The notes under the pieces are model-generated. The model worked only from the letters and a program-made list of their open reading frames with translations. It was not told the origin of the DNA and did no database searches. A program made the translations under genes and the position numbers. Below are positions 1-7,700 of a DNA stretch of 20,397 bases, in pieces (positions within the stretch are counted from its first letter, which is position 1; every line of letters starts with the position of its first letter). This DNA is from Bacillota bacterium. GTDB lineage: Bacteria; Bacillota; Sulfobacillia; Thermaerobacterales; RSA17. Where the stretch lies: assembly GCA_017577485.1 (NCBI GenBank), contig PKRI01000036.1:1-20397 (forward strand). Reading direction: 5' to 3'.

Positions 1-41
1 CCCCTGCCCCGCGGGACGGGTGTACAAGGCGGCGGCGGTGT

Positions 42-75
42 GGGGGGGGCCGGGGGGGGGGGCGGGGGGGGGGGC
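42..75. repeat. G-homopolymer tracts
   Basis: Three guanine runs of 8, 11 and 11 bases (42-49, 52-62 and 64-74) are separated only by CC or C. Such runs could fold into a G-quadruplex, and they are also places where sequencing and assembly often fail. They lie just downstream of the stop of the minus-strand CPBP protease remnant. No gene is visible in bases 1-113. Confidence 0.7.
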
Positions 76-113
76 GCCCGAGGCGCCGGCGCCGCCCGCC
101 GGGTCGGGTTGAG

Positions 114-361
114 TCAGCACTCCGGGGCGTCGCTGCGCCGGAGGATCCACAGCGCCGCGGCCCACAGGACGATGATGCCGCCCAGCCCCATCAGGCCGCC
201 TAGAAGCGGCGAGTCCACGGCGACCAGCACCGCCGGCAGCCCGCCCACCTGCGCGTTCAGGGTCCCGTGCAGCACGGCGGGAACCAGGATGCTGCCCGAC
301 GCCAGCCGGTAATGGCCAGCAGCATGGTGGCCAGGAAGGTCATCAACAGTGCGTGTCGCAA
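114..361 (-). pseudogene. CPBP (CAAX-type) intramembrane protease, 3' remnant with frameshift
   Basis: The minus strand encodes the C-terminal part of a CPBP/Abi-type membrane metalloprotease. One frame (361 down to about 305) reads LLMTFLATMLLAITGW, a typical membrane helix. A second frame (about 305 down to 114) continues with LASGSILVPAVLHGTLNAQ, carrying the family's H-x-x-x-N motif after a membrane strand, then two more hydrophobic helices and a stop at 114-116. The helices join naturally only if the frame is shifted near 298-310. The earlier EExxxR catalytic motif is absent, because the DNA upstream encodes an OsmC fragment on the other strand. The first 200 or so residues of the family are therefore missing. 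A GGAGG followed by TTG at 359-361 is probably coincidental. This is most likely a dead gene, although a sequencing error near the junction could explain the frameshift alone. Confidence 0.6.
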
Positions 362-436
362 CGGGCTTTCCTCCTTCCAAGTTCGGGCACCGGCCGCTGG
401 GCATGACCCCTGTCCCGCCATCACCGGAGTTGGTGA

Positions 437-844
437 GGGGAGCGGGTAGACGCCAGCGCCCGGCGGGCAGGCTCCGGCCGGGGGTTCCGTCCCCACGACC
501 TGCTGGAAGCCGCGCTGGCCACCTGCATCCACATGACTCCCCGGGCGTACGCCCGCACCCACGGGATCTCGCTGGAAGACGTCGAGGTGTCGGTGGCTAT
601 GGACCGCACGCGGCCGGAGGAAACCGTCTTTCGTTACGCCCTCATCCTGAAGGGGCCGCTGTCCCCGGAGGACTTGGAGCGCCTCCACCGCACCGCCGCC
701 GCGTGCCCCGTCAAGAACACGCTGTCGAAACCGCTCATGTTCGAACCGGCCCCGCCGCCGGCGGGATGCCCCCCAGGGTTGGGCCGCGGGCACCAGCCGC
801 TCAAAGCCCCAGTTGCTCGGCCACCAAGTCGATCAGGTGCATGA
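437..844 (+). pseudogene. OsmC/Ohr family peroxidase, N-terminally truncated
   Basis: The open frame after the stop at 434-436 encodes the helical core of an OsmC-family thiol peroxidase, which reduces organic hydroperoxides in the cytoplasm. FRPHDLLEAALATCIHMT (485-535) carries the first redox cysteine and CPVKNTL (near 703-723) carries the second, at the usual distance. There is no usable start before the first cysteine; the first ATG is at 533, after it. The N-terminal beta-strands, with the conserved arginine, are therefore missing. After the normal family end (around KPLMFEP) the frame runs on about 25 proline-rich residues to a stop at 842-844, inside the convergent glcF gene, so the 3' end is also probably altered. 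It is a likely pseudogene; a frameshift upstream of 437 is an alternative. Confidence 0.6.
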
Positions 845-2285
845 CCCGCACCTTGCCCCCCAGGCCGTGGCGGTCGACACCCAGCAGCATCTGCATCTGG
901 CAGCCCGGGTTGGCCACCACGATGACGTCCGGGTTTACGGCCTTGACGCCGTCCATCTTGCGGTCCAGGATCGCCAGCGACATGTCGGGGTGGGTCACGT
1001 TGTAGATCCCCGCCGAGCCGCAGCACTGGTCCGCGCCGGGCAGCTCCACGTACCGGACGCCCGGCAGCCGGGACAGGATGTCGCGGGGCTGCCGCCACAC
1101 CCGCTGCACGTTGCGCAGGTGGCAGGAGTCCTGGTAGGTGACCACCAGGCGCGGGCCGCTGCCGGCAGCGGGCCCGCCGGACGTGGGCCGAACGCCCTGC
1201 CACCCGGGCGGCCCCGGCAGTTCCAGCAGCATCTCGGAGGCGTCACGGACCCGGGCGGCAAAAGCCTCGGCCCGCGGCAGCCAGTCGGGGTCGTCCTCGA
1301 AGAGGCGCGGGTACTCCTTCAGGAAGGCGCCGCATCCCCCGGCATTGTTGACCAGGTACCGGGCGCCGCTGCGCTCGAATGCCTCGATGTTGCGCCGCGC
1401 CAACTCCCTGGCCCGGTGCAGGTCCCCCGAGTGGCCGTGCAGAGCACCGCAGCAGCCGAACCCGGGCGCCGGAACCACCCGGGCGCCGAAGTGTTCCAGC
1501 ACGCGGACCGTGCGGGCGTTGGTTCCCTGGAAGAGCGCCTCCTGGACGCACCCCGGGAAGAAGGCCACGGTGACCGCCGGGGTGCTCGCGGCGGCGGTGC
1601 CGGCGGCGGCTTCGGCGGCCGGGGCGGTCGCCGCGGAGCCCGTCCCGGCGGCGCTCCCGCCGTTGGGCGTCTGCGGAGCCTTCAGCGCCCGCACCTGCTC
1701 GGCCTGGTCCGGCAGCATGGATTCCAGATCCCGCAGGCGGGCCGGCAGGAGGCGGCGGATGGCGGGGCGGCGGGCCAGGGACCGCAGGCCCAGGGCTTCG
1801 GCAGCCCGCACCGCTGCCTTCAGCAGCCGCAGCCGGTCGGGATCGGCCACGGTGTTCAACAGGAACCGCGGCAGGCCCCGGCTGCCCGGCGCCTCGATTC
1901 CTGCCCGGTTCAGGAGATGGCGGGTGTCCATCAGCACGCGATCGTACTCGACGCCGGACGGGCAGGCCACCTCGCACGCTCGGCAACCCAGGCACAGGTA
2001 CATGTGCTGGGCCACGTAGTCGCTGAGGGGCATGCGGCCGGCCATGACCTCCTCGGCGATGGCCAGGCGGCCCCGCGGCGAGGCCATCTCCAGCCCCGTC
2101 TCGATGAACGTCGGGCACGCGGGCAGGCAGAAGCCGCACTTGTTGCAGTGATCCAACTGCCGAAGGGCGGCGGCGCTGTAGCCGGCCCCACCGCCGGCAC
2201 GGGCGGCAGCCCCCGGGGCTGCACCGGAAGTGACGCCCGAGGCGGCTCCGGCATCCGCGCCATGGGCGGGACTAAAGGTTTCCAC
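801..2285 (-). CDS. glcF: Glycolate oxidase iron-sulfur subunit GlcF
   Basis: This 494-residue protein passes electrons from the flavin subunits of glycolate oxidase (glycolate to glyoxylate) towards the membrane quinone pool. After an Ala/Gly-rich tail of about 35 residues come two ferredoxin-type 4Fe-4S motifs, C47-x2-C50-x2-C53-x3-C57-P and C98-x2-C101-x2-C104-x3-C108-P. Two CCG domains follow, as in heterodisulfide reductase: C245 with CCG at 278-280, and C388 with CCG at 421-423 and C462. An Ala/Thr-rich linker (about 205-237) separates the two halves. The start is GTG at 2285, preceded by GGGAGGG seven bases upstream. The gene overlaps the end of glcE by 14 bases, implying translational coupling. 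It is last in the minus-strand glcDEF cluster and meets the OsmC remnant tail to tail. LutA and GlpC are related alternatives, but the neighbours favour GlcF. Confidence 0.93.
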   Translation of the reverse strand: METFSPAHGADAGAASGVTSGAAPGAAARAGGGAGYSAAALRQLDHCNKCGFCLPACPTFIETGLEMASPRGRLAIAEEVMAGRMPLSDYVAQHMYLCLGCRACEVACPSGVEYDRVLMDTRHLLNRAGIEAPGSRGLPRFLLNTVADPDRLRLLKAAVRAAEALGLRSLARRPAIRRLLPARLRDLESMLPDQAEQVRALKAPQTPNGGSAAGTGSAATAPAAEAAAGTAAASTPAVTVAFFPGCVQEALFQGTNARTVRVLEHFGARVVPAPGFGCCGALHGHSGDLHRARELARRNIEAFERSGARYLVNNAGGCGAFLKEYPRLFEDDPDWLPRAEAFAARVRDASEMLLELPGPPGWQGVRPTSGGPAAGSGPRLVVTYQDSCHLRNVQRVWRQPRDILSRLPGVRYVELPGADQCCGSAGIYNVTHPDMSLAILDRKMDGVKAVNPDVIVVANPGCQMQMLLGVDRHGLGGKVRVMHLIDLVAEQLGL

Positions 2286-3696
2286 CTGCCGACCCTCCCT
2301 TCTCGCCGGCGATGCCCCGCGCGGTCGCGGCGCCCGCAGCGGCGGCGGCCGCAGCCGCGGGCTCGGCGGGTTCCGGCAGCAGGAAGTGGGCCCCGGCCAG
2401 CACGCCCGCCGGGTCGAACACCGCCTTCAGGCGGCGGTGCAGGTGCCCGTCCGGCGAGGCACTGGTCCAGGGCAGGTCCTCCACGGTTCCCGGCAGGGCG
2501 CCCCGCACCTGCAGGTAGCCGCCCAGGGCTTCGGCCCGCCGGCGCAGGTCCAGCACCAGGGCGGCGCAGCCTGCCGCCTCGCCGGGTTGGCCGGCGCCTC
2601 GGGAGGCCTCGCCGCGGGCAGAATCCCCGCCGGCAGCGTCTCCGCCCGCCGGCACGACGATCTCCACGACGCCGCCGTAGCCCCGGGCGATCCCGTCCCA
2701 GGGCCGGCCAGCGAAGACCTCGGCCACAGCGGCCCACAGCCGGGGCAAATCCGACGGGCGCACGCCGGCCCGCAGCCGCAGCGCGGCGGGGCTCAGCAGG
2801 CGCTCCCGGCGGGCGTCCCAGAGCACCGCAGCGGCGTCACCTTCGACCACGGTGACCCCCTCGCCACCGTACACCGCCATGTCGCCGCCCCTTGCCGCGG
2901 CGGCGCCGCCGTCACCGCCTCCCGCCGGAACCGCCAGGCCCGCAGCGCTCCGGATCTCCCGGGCCGCCTCGGCCGCCTGGTGGTCCACGGCCCGCGCCGG
3001 GCCCTCAAAGGCCAGCAACACTTCCACGCCGTCCCCTGCCCGCAGCCACTCGGCGGCCACCAGCGTGCTGGCGCGGCGCCGCAGGGGCGACAGGGCGCCC
3101 CACGCGGCGGCAGGCGTTTCGAACCGGGCCCGCAGGGTCACGTGGCGCTCGGGCCGCGGGGCGATGCGCAGGGTGGCCTCCACCAGCACGGCCAGCATGC
3201 CCAGCGACCCCACCAGCACCCGGTGCAGGTTGTACCCGGCCACGTTCTTGATCATCTCACCGCCGATGCGCACCTCGCGGCCGTCGGCCAGCACCGCCCG
3301 CATGCCCAGGACCCAGTCCCGGGCCGGCCCCAGGCCGGTTCGGCGGATGCCGGACGTGGCCGCCGCCAGGTGCCCGCCCACCGTGGCGGCGCCGCCGTCG
3401 CCGGTGTCGATGGGGTACCAGAGGCCGTGGGGGGCCAGGAGCGCGTCCAATTCCTCCAGGCGCCAGCAGGCCGGCACCGTCACCGTCAGGTTGGCGGCGC
3501 TGAGCCGCGGCTCGACGGGCAGCGCCCGCAGGTCCAGGGCAGCGCCCGGCACCCGGCCCCACCGCGCCCACTGGCTGCCCGCGCCCCACGGCGCCAGCCC
3601 TGGACCGCCCCGGGCCTCACGGAGCAGGCGGGCCAGTTCGTCCAGCCCAGCCGGCTGCAGGATCGCTTGGGGAGCAGTGGTTCCGCCTTCCGGCAT
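2272..3696 (-). CDS. glcE: Glycolate oxidase FAD-binding subunit GlcE
   Basis: This 474-residue protein is the second flavoprotein subunit of glycolate oxidase. The N-terminal 180 residues form an FAD_binding_4 (PCMH-type) domain: GAGSQW near 38-43, DTGDGGAATVGGHLAAATSG at 98-115, and the GlcE signature GEMIKNVAGYNLHRVLVGSLG at about 146-166. It is longer than the roughly 350-residue E. coli protein. The extra length lies mainly in Gly/Ala-rich low-complexity stretches in the second half (about 290-300 and 345-380) and an Ala-rich C-terminus. The ATG at 3696 has GGGAGG nine bases upstream. It lies 51 bases after glcD and overlaps glcF by 14 bases, so the three genes should be co-transcribed and their products should form one complex. 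Confidence 0.92.
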   Translation of the reverse strand: MPEGGTTAPQAILQPAGLDELARLLREARGGPGLAPWGAGSQWARWGRVPGAALDLRALPVEPRLSAANLTVTVPACWRLEELDALLAPHGLWYPIDTGDGGAATVGGHLAAATSGIRRTGLGPARDWVLGMRAVLADGREVRIGGEMIKNVAGYNLHRVLVGSLGMLAVLVEATLRIAPRPERHVTLRARFETPAAAWGALSPLRRRASTLVAAEWLRAGDGVEVLLAFEGPARAVDHQAAEAAREIRSAAGLAVPAGGGDGGAAAARGGDMAVYGGEGVTVVEGDAAAVLWDARRERLLSPAALRLRAGVRPSDLPRLWAAVAEVFAGRPWDGIARGYGGVVEIVVPAGGDAAGGDSARGEASRGAGQPGEAAGCAALVLDLRRRAEALGGYLQVRGALPGTVEDLPWTSASPDGHLHRRLKAVFDPAGVLAGAHFLLPEPAEPAAAAAAAAGAATARGIAGEKGGSAGGNL

Positions 3697-3747
3697 CGTC
3701 CGGTGCCTCCCGCTCCGCTGCCTCCCCGACCGGAATGCGGCCAGCGG

Positions 3748-5154
3748 CTACACGTTCCGGCTGGGCGCCGCCACCGCCTTGCCGGGGTTGAGGCGCAAGT
3801 CCGGATCAAAGGCCCGGCGCACGGACCACATCAGGCCCAGCAGGTCCGGGCCCAGCTGCAACTCCAGATTCGGAAGCTTGTCGTGCCCGATGCCGTGCTC
3901 ACCCGAGATGGATCCACCCAGGGCCACGCAGGCCTCCAGGATCTCCCGGTCGGCAGCCTTCACGCGGCGCACCTGGTCGGCGTCCTGGGGGTCGTAAGCC
4001 ACGAGGGGATGCAGGTTGCCGTCGCCGGCGTGGGCCACGCTGATGATGCGGATGCCGTATTTCCGGCCGATGGCCTGGCAGGCCCGCAGCATCTCCACCA
4101 GGCGGTCCCGGGGCACCGTCACGTCCTGGGTCCAGACATAGGCGCTGAGGCGGCCCGCGGCGCCGTACGCCGCCCGGCGTCCCAGCCAGAGGGCCTCCCG
4201 CTCCGCCTCGCTTTGGGCGATCCGCAGGTCCCGGGCCCCGTTGCGGCGGCAGATGGCCTCCACCCGGTCCAACTCCTCAGCCACCGACTCCTGGGGGCCG
4301 TCCACCTCGATCAGCAGCACGGCCTCGGCATCCTCCGGGTAGCCGGCGCGGGCGAAGCGCTCCACCACCTCGATGGTGCCCCGGTCCAGCAGCTCCATGG
4401 TCGCGGGAACCACCCGGGCGGCGATGATGTCGGACACCGTCCGCATGGCCACTTCCAGGTCGTCGAACACGGCCAGCAGGGTGCGGACCTCCGCAGGCAG
4501 CGGCAGGATCCGCACCACCAGTTCGGTGATGATGCCCAGGGTGCCCTCGGATCCCACCAGGAGGCTGACCAGGTCGAACCCGGGACGGTCCTGCTCCGGC
4601 CCGCCCAGCCGCACCACCGAGCCGTCGGCCAGGACCAGCGTCAGCCCCAGCACGTGATTCACCGTGACGCCGTACTTGAGGCAGTGCGGCCCGCCGGCGT
4701 TCTCACCGGCGTTGCCCCCGATGGTGGAAACCCGGTGGCTGGAGGGGTCAGGGGCGAAGAAGAACCCGTGCGGCTTCAGGGCCTCCTGGAGAGCCAGGTT
4801 GCGCACGCCCGGCTGCACGGTGGCCGTGTGGTTCTCCGGGTCGATGTCCAGGATCCGGTCCATGCGGTTCAGGGCCAGGCAGAGCCCGCCGCGGATCGGG
4901 ACCGTCCCGCCGCTGATGTTGGTGCCGCCGCCGCGGGCGACGATGGGGAGGCCGTGGTGCGCCGCGATGCGGACGGCGTCGGCTGCGTCCTCGGTGCTCA
5001 GCGGGAAGACCACCACGTCGGGCGGGTACTTGATGCCGGTGGCGTCGTAGGCGTAGGCCATGCGGTCCCGGAAGTCGGTCAATACCCGATCCGGGCCAAA
5101 CCGTTCCACCAGCGCCCGGTGCGCCGCCTCCAGGCGGTCCGGGGGCAGCGCCAC
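3748..5154 (-). CDS. glcD: Glycolate oxidase catalytic subunit GlcD
   Basis: This 468-residue FAD-linked 2-hydroxyacid dehydrogenase is the catalytic subunit of glycolate oxidase. The FAD_binding_4 domain spans about 45-180, with RGGGTNISGG at 74-83, DPSSHRVSTIGGNAGENAGG at 136-155 and GSEGTLGIITEL at 201-212. The FAD-oxidase C-terminal domain follows, with HAGDGNLHP at 375-383 and SGEHGIGHDK at 417-426, which hold the substrate and metal histidines of the family. The length is normal. The start is GTG at 5154 with only a weak ribosome binding site. The frame stays open about 120 bases further upstream but offers no better ATG, GTG or TTG. It is first in the glcDEF operon and divergent from the transporter at 5549. 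A D-lactate dehydrogenase is the close alternative, but association with GlcE and GlcF supports glycolate. Confidence 0.93.
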   Translation of the reverse strand: MALPPDRLEAAHRALVERFGPDRVLTDFRDRMAYAYDATGIKYPPDVVVFPLSTEDAADAVRIAAHHGLPIVARGGGTNISGGTVPIRGGLCLALNRMDRILDIDPENHTATVQPGVRNLALQEALKPHGFFFAPDPSSHRVSTIGGNAGENAGGPHCLKYGVTVNHVLGLTLVLADGSVVRLGGPEQDRPGFDLVSLLVGSEGTLGIITELVVRILPLPAEVRTLLAVFDDLEVAMRTVSDIIAARVVPATMELLDRGTIEVVERFARAGYPEDAEAVLLIEVDGPQESVAEELDRVEAICRRNGARDLRIAQSEAEREALWLGRRAAYGAAGRLSAYVWTQDVTVPRDRLVEMLRACQAIGRKYGIRIISVAHAGDGNLHPLVAYDPQDADQVRRVKAADREILEACVALGGSISGEHGIGHDKLPNLELQLGPDLLGLMWSVRRAFDPDLRLNPGKAVAAPSRNV

Positions 5155-5548
5155 GGCCTGCGGGAAAGCTTTCGCGCCGCCATGAGAGGCTGCCAGGCCG
5201 GCGATCTTGCGGATCCCCTCTCGGACCCTGGTCCTGCGGACCCCGCCGCCGCGGGTCCAGGTCTCGCACGCGGGGGGTTACCCCACCGTGACCGTTCAAC
5301 CCGGGCGGCGGCCTTCCCTGCCGTGACGGCGGTCGTGGGCAGGCGCCCCCGGTCCCAGCCCGGCATGGGCGGAGCCCCTCGTGCACACCTGGAAGCGGCT
5401 CGCCCGCACCGCTCTCGATGCACGGATCCCGATCATTTCCGGTAACTGGCTAACGAAAAAGAACAAACGGGGCGCCCCTGGCGACGACAGGATCATATTG
5501 GGGGCGGTCGTAACATTTTCTCAGAAATACCCAGAGGGAGGGTGGAGC
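5155..5548. promoter_or_regulatory. Divergent intergenic region between glcD and the Nramp-like gene
   Basis: This stretch of about 394 bases has no convincing gene and must hold the promoters for both directions. Visible structures are an odd-length palindrome GGGGTTACCCC at 5274-5284, which could be an operator, and an inverted repeat GGACCC...GGGTCC (5238-5243 with 5253-5258). An A-rich patch lies at about 5454-5468. TAACAT at 5511-5516 is a possible -10 for the plus-strand gene, without a good -35. All of these assignments are weak. Confidence 0.35.
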
Positions 5549-7030
5549 ATGTCCAGTCCTGGAAGGGACTCGGGCGCCGAGAAGGTTCGCGTTGGCTTGG
5601 GCCCGCCGATGGAGGTCTCGGAACTGCCGGCGCCGCCGCCCTTCACCTTCAGCAACTTCCTGAAGATGATCGGCGTCAGCGCCATCCTGCTCAGCGTCTC
5701 CATCGGCAGCGGCGAGTGGCTGCTGGGTCCCGCGGCCGTGATCCAGTACGGGCCGCAGCTGCTCTGGATCGTAACCGTGGCCTGCGTCCTGCAGACGGTC
5801 TTCAACCTGGAGAGCCAGCGCTACACGCTGTACACCGGTGAACCCGTCATGGTGGGGCTCATGCGCCTGGCTCCCGGCCGCTGGCTGTGGGGTCCCATCT
5901 GGATCCTGCTGACGGTGGTCTCCATCGGGCCGGGCTGGGCGCTGTCGTCGGCCACGGCCCTGGCCGCCATGGCCCTGGGCAGGATGCCCGGGCAGGAAGA
6001 CAAGGCCTGGGTCGTCGGGCTCGGCATCGCCGCCATGGTCCTGGTCATGCTGGTGGTGTCTTTCGGGCAGCGGGTCGAGCGCACGCTGGCCCGTGTGTCG
6101 ACCGTCGCCATCGCCTTCATCTTCCTCAGTCTCCTGGTCTTCAACATCTGGCTGGTGCCCGGCGAGTGGTGGGGCAAGATCGCCGCCGGGTTCTTCAACT
6201 TCGGCTACCTGCCGTCCGCGCAGGGCGGCACCGTCGACTGGATCCTGCTGGGCGGGTTCGCCGCCTACGCCGCCAGCGGCGGCATCTTCAACATGGCCAC
6301 GTCCAACTGGATGCGTGACCGCGGCTGGGGTATGGGCAGCCAGGTCGGCTACATCCCCACCCTGGTGGGCGGCCATCGCATCGAGGTGGCCGAAACCGGC
6401 AAGGTCTTCCGGATCACGGAAGACAACCTGCGCCGCTTCCGGGCGTGGATGCGGTACGCCGGCTGGGAGCAGTGGACCCTCTACTTCGTCGGCTGCCTGG
6501 TGGGCATGTACATGTCGGTGCTGCTGGCGGCCGGCCTGATCCCGCAGGGCACGCAGGTGGACGGCTGGGCTGTGGCCGCGCGGCAGGCGGAAGCCGTGGC
6601 GCAGTACCTGGGCGGCTTCGGCTGGTACTGGGTGCTGTTCATCGGCTTCTGGGTCCTGTGGGGGACGCAGCTTAACGCCACCGACGCGGCCGTCCGCCAC
6701 CTGACGGACCTGCTGTGGAGCCTGGGCCCGTCGTTCCGGCGCCTGGCGCAGAACGACATCCGCCGCATCTACTACCTGATCCTGGCGGTCGTGACGCTGT
6801 GGCTTGCCTACCTGTTCGTGGTGGGCACGCCGCTGGGCCTGGTGCTGCTGGTATCCAACGCAGCCGGCCTGGTGTTCGTGGTGGGCGGTCTGATGGTGCT
6901 GTGGCTCAACAGCACGCTGCTGCCCAAAGAACTGCAGCCCGGCCTGCTGACCAGGATCCTGATGCTAGCCCTGGTGGTCTTCTACGGGTTCTTCGTCTGG
7001 AAGGCCATCCAGGCGGCGCTGGGCGGGTGA
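5549..7030 (+). CDS. Nramp-like membrane transporter
   Basis: This 493-residue integral membrane protein has around eleven hydrophobic segments after a soluble N-terminus of about 33 residues. It resembles the divergent branch of the Nramp metal-transporter family (APC fold) found in many bacteria. SIGSGEWLLGP at 51-61 sits in helix 1 where classical Nramp proteins carry the metal-binding DPGN, and TLYTGEP at 93-99 is characteristic of this branch. A hydrophilic loop of about 50 residues with GKVFRITEDNLRRFRAWMRY precedes the later helices. Because the DPGN residues are replaced, manganese or iron transport cannot be assumed and the substrate is unknown. The ATG at 5549 is chosen over earlier in-frame codons because GGAGGG lies just upstream. 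It is divergent from glcD, so a link to organic-acid metabolism is possible but not shown. A strong terminator follows. Confidence 0.75.
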   Translation: MSSPGRDSGAEKVRVGLGPPMEVSELPAPPPFTFSNFLKMIGVSAILLSVSIGSGEWLLGPAAVIQYGPQLLWIVTVACVLQTVFNLESQRYTLYTGEPVMVGLMRLAPGRWLWGPIWILLTVVSIGPGWALSSATALAAMALGRMPGQEDKAWVVGLGIAAMVLVMLVVSFGQRVERTLARVSTVAIAFIFLSLLVFNIWLVPGEWWGKIAAGFFNFGYLPSAQGGTVDWILLGGFAAYAASGGIFNMATSNWMRDRGWGMGSQVGYIPTLVGGHRIEVAETGKVFRITEDNLRRFRAWMRYAGWEQWTLYFVGCLVGMYMSVLLAAGLIPQGTQVDGWAVAARQAEAVAQYLGGFGWYWVLFIGFWVLWGTQLNATDAAVRHLTDLLWSLGPSFRRLAQNDIRRIYYLILAVVTLWLAYLFVVGTPLGLVLLVSNAAGLVFVVGGLMVLWLNSTLLPKELQPGLLTRILMLALVVFYGFFVWKAIQAALGG

Positions 7031-7062
7031 GACGGCGGATCAAAGCCGTCGACCAGCGAGCG

Positions 7063-7100
7063 CGGCCGGCCTCCGGTCCTCCGGGGGCCGGCCGTTTGTT
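7063..7100 (+). terminator. Intrinsic terminator after the Nramp-like gene
   Basis: A perfect 9-bp stem, CGGCCGGCC (7063-7071) with GGCCGGCCG (7086-7094), is followed by TTTGTT. An inner CCGG/CCGG pair can extend it. It lies 33 bases past the stop of the transporter gene. Confidence 0.8.
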
Positions 7101-7203
7101 GATGACGTTCTGCGGATGGGGTCAGCACCGGAAACTCGGCGGAACCCGGCGCCGCCGGGCCCGTCAAACCGGAGGGGCTACACCCTGCGGGGAGGTGTCG
7201 AAG

Positions 7204-7650
7204 GTGCGCTGGCGCCTGGCTCTGGCCGCCGCGGTGCTGGCAGCGGTGGCGGCAGGACTGGTGGCCTGGGGGGCGGCGCCGCCCGAGCCGCCCGGTCTCA
7301 CCGCCGCCTCCGGGGGCCAACCCATCGAAGTGCGGCGAGGTTCGTACTGCTGGCGCGGCCCCCTCAGCGGCCGCTGCATCGACACGTGGGCGCCGCGGGA
7401 ACTGGTCCAGGGTCTCGAGCCGGCCCGGGTGGGGCCCGGAGCGACGGTGGAATTCCGCTTCGGCCGGGAGCCCGACCAGGTGGCGGTTTACCTGTGGGCC
7501 GAGGGCGAGCCCCAGGAGGTTCCGGTGACCGGCGAGCGCGCCTTCACCGCGCCCCAGGAACCGGGCACTTACGTGTACAGCATCTTCGGCCGCTGGAACC
7601 GACGGGGCGACGCCACGTACGCGTTCACGATCCAGGTGGAGGCGCGCTGA
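7204..7650 (+). CDS. Small exported protein of unknown function
   Basis: This 148-residue protein starts at GTG 7204, with GGGGAGG eight bases upstream. Residues 4-24 form one Ala/Leu/Val-rich segment after a short Arg-containing N-terminus, so the protein is probably exported or membrane-anchored; no lipobox cysteine is seen. The rest is a small beta-rich domain with two cysteines (GSYCW at 47-50 and RCID at 57-60) that could form a disulfide, then VGPGATVEFRFG and a C-terminal PGTYVYSIFGRW. This layout matches small secreted hypothetical proteins common in Firmicutes, whose role is not known to me. It follows a terminator, so it probably has its own promoter in 7101-7200, and it is convergent with the histidine kinase gene 50 bases away. 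Confidence 0.7.
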   Translation: MRWRLALAAAVLAAVAAGLVAWGAAPPEPPGLTAASGGQPIEVRRGSYCWRGPLSGRCIDTWAPRELVQGLEPARVGPGATVEFRFGREPDQVAVYLWAEGEPQEVPVTGERAFTAPQEPGTYVYSIFGRWNRRGDATYAFTIQVEAR

Positions 7651-7700
7651 TCGAGGCGCCCTGACGGGGACCTGGCCGGGCGGCGCGTTCCTCGCCCGCC

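Noticed and set aside
5240..5300. T-box-like sequence (GGTGGGGTAACC...GCG) on the minus strand upstream of glcD
   Set aside because: The resemblance to the T-box core is short and partial, I see no specifier stem or terminator switch, and control by uncharged tRNA makes no sense for glycolate oxidase.
813..5445. Very long open frames antisense to glcDEF (for example 813-2855 and 2230-5445, plus strand)
   Set aside because: They are by-products of high GC: the minus-strand frames contain all the iron-sulfur, CCG and FAD motifs, whereas the plus-strand translations are low-complexity Arg/Gly/Pro/Ala sequence without domains.
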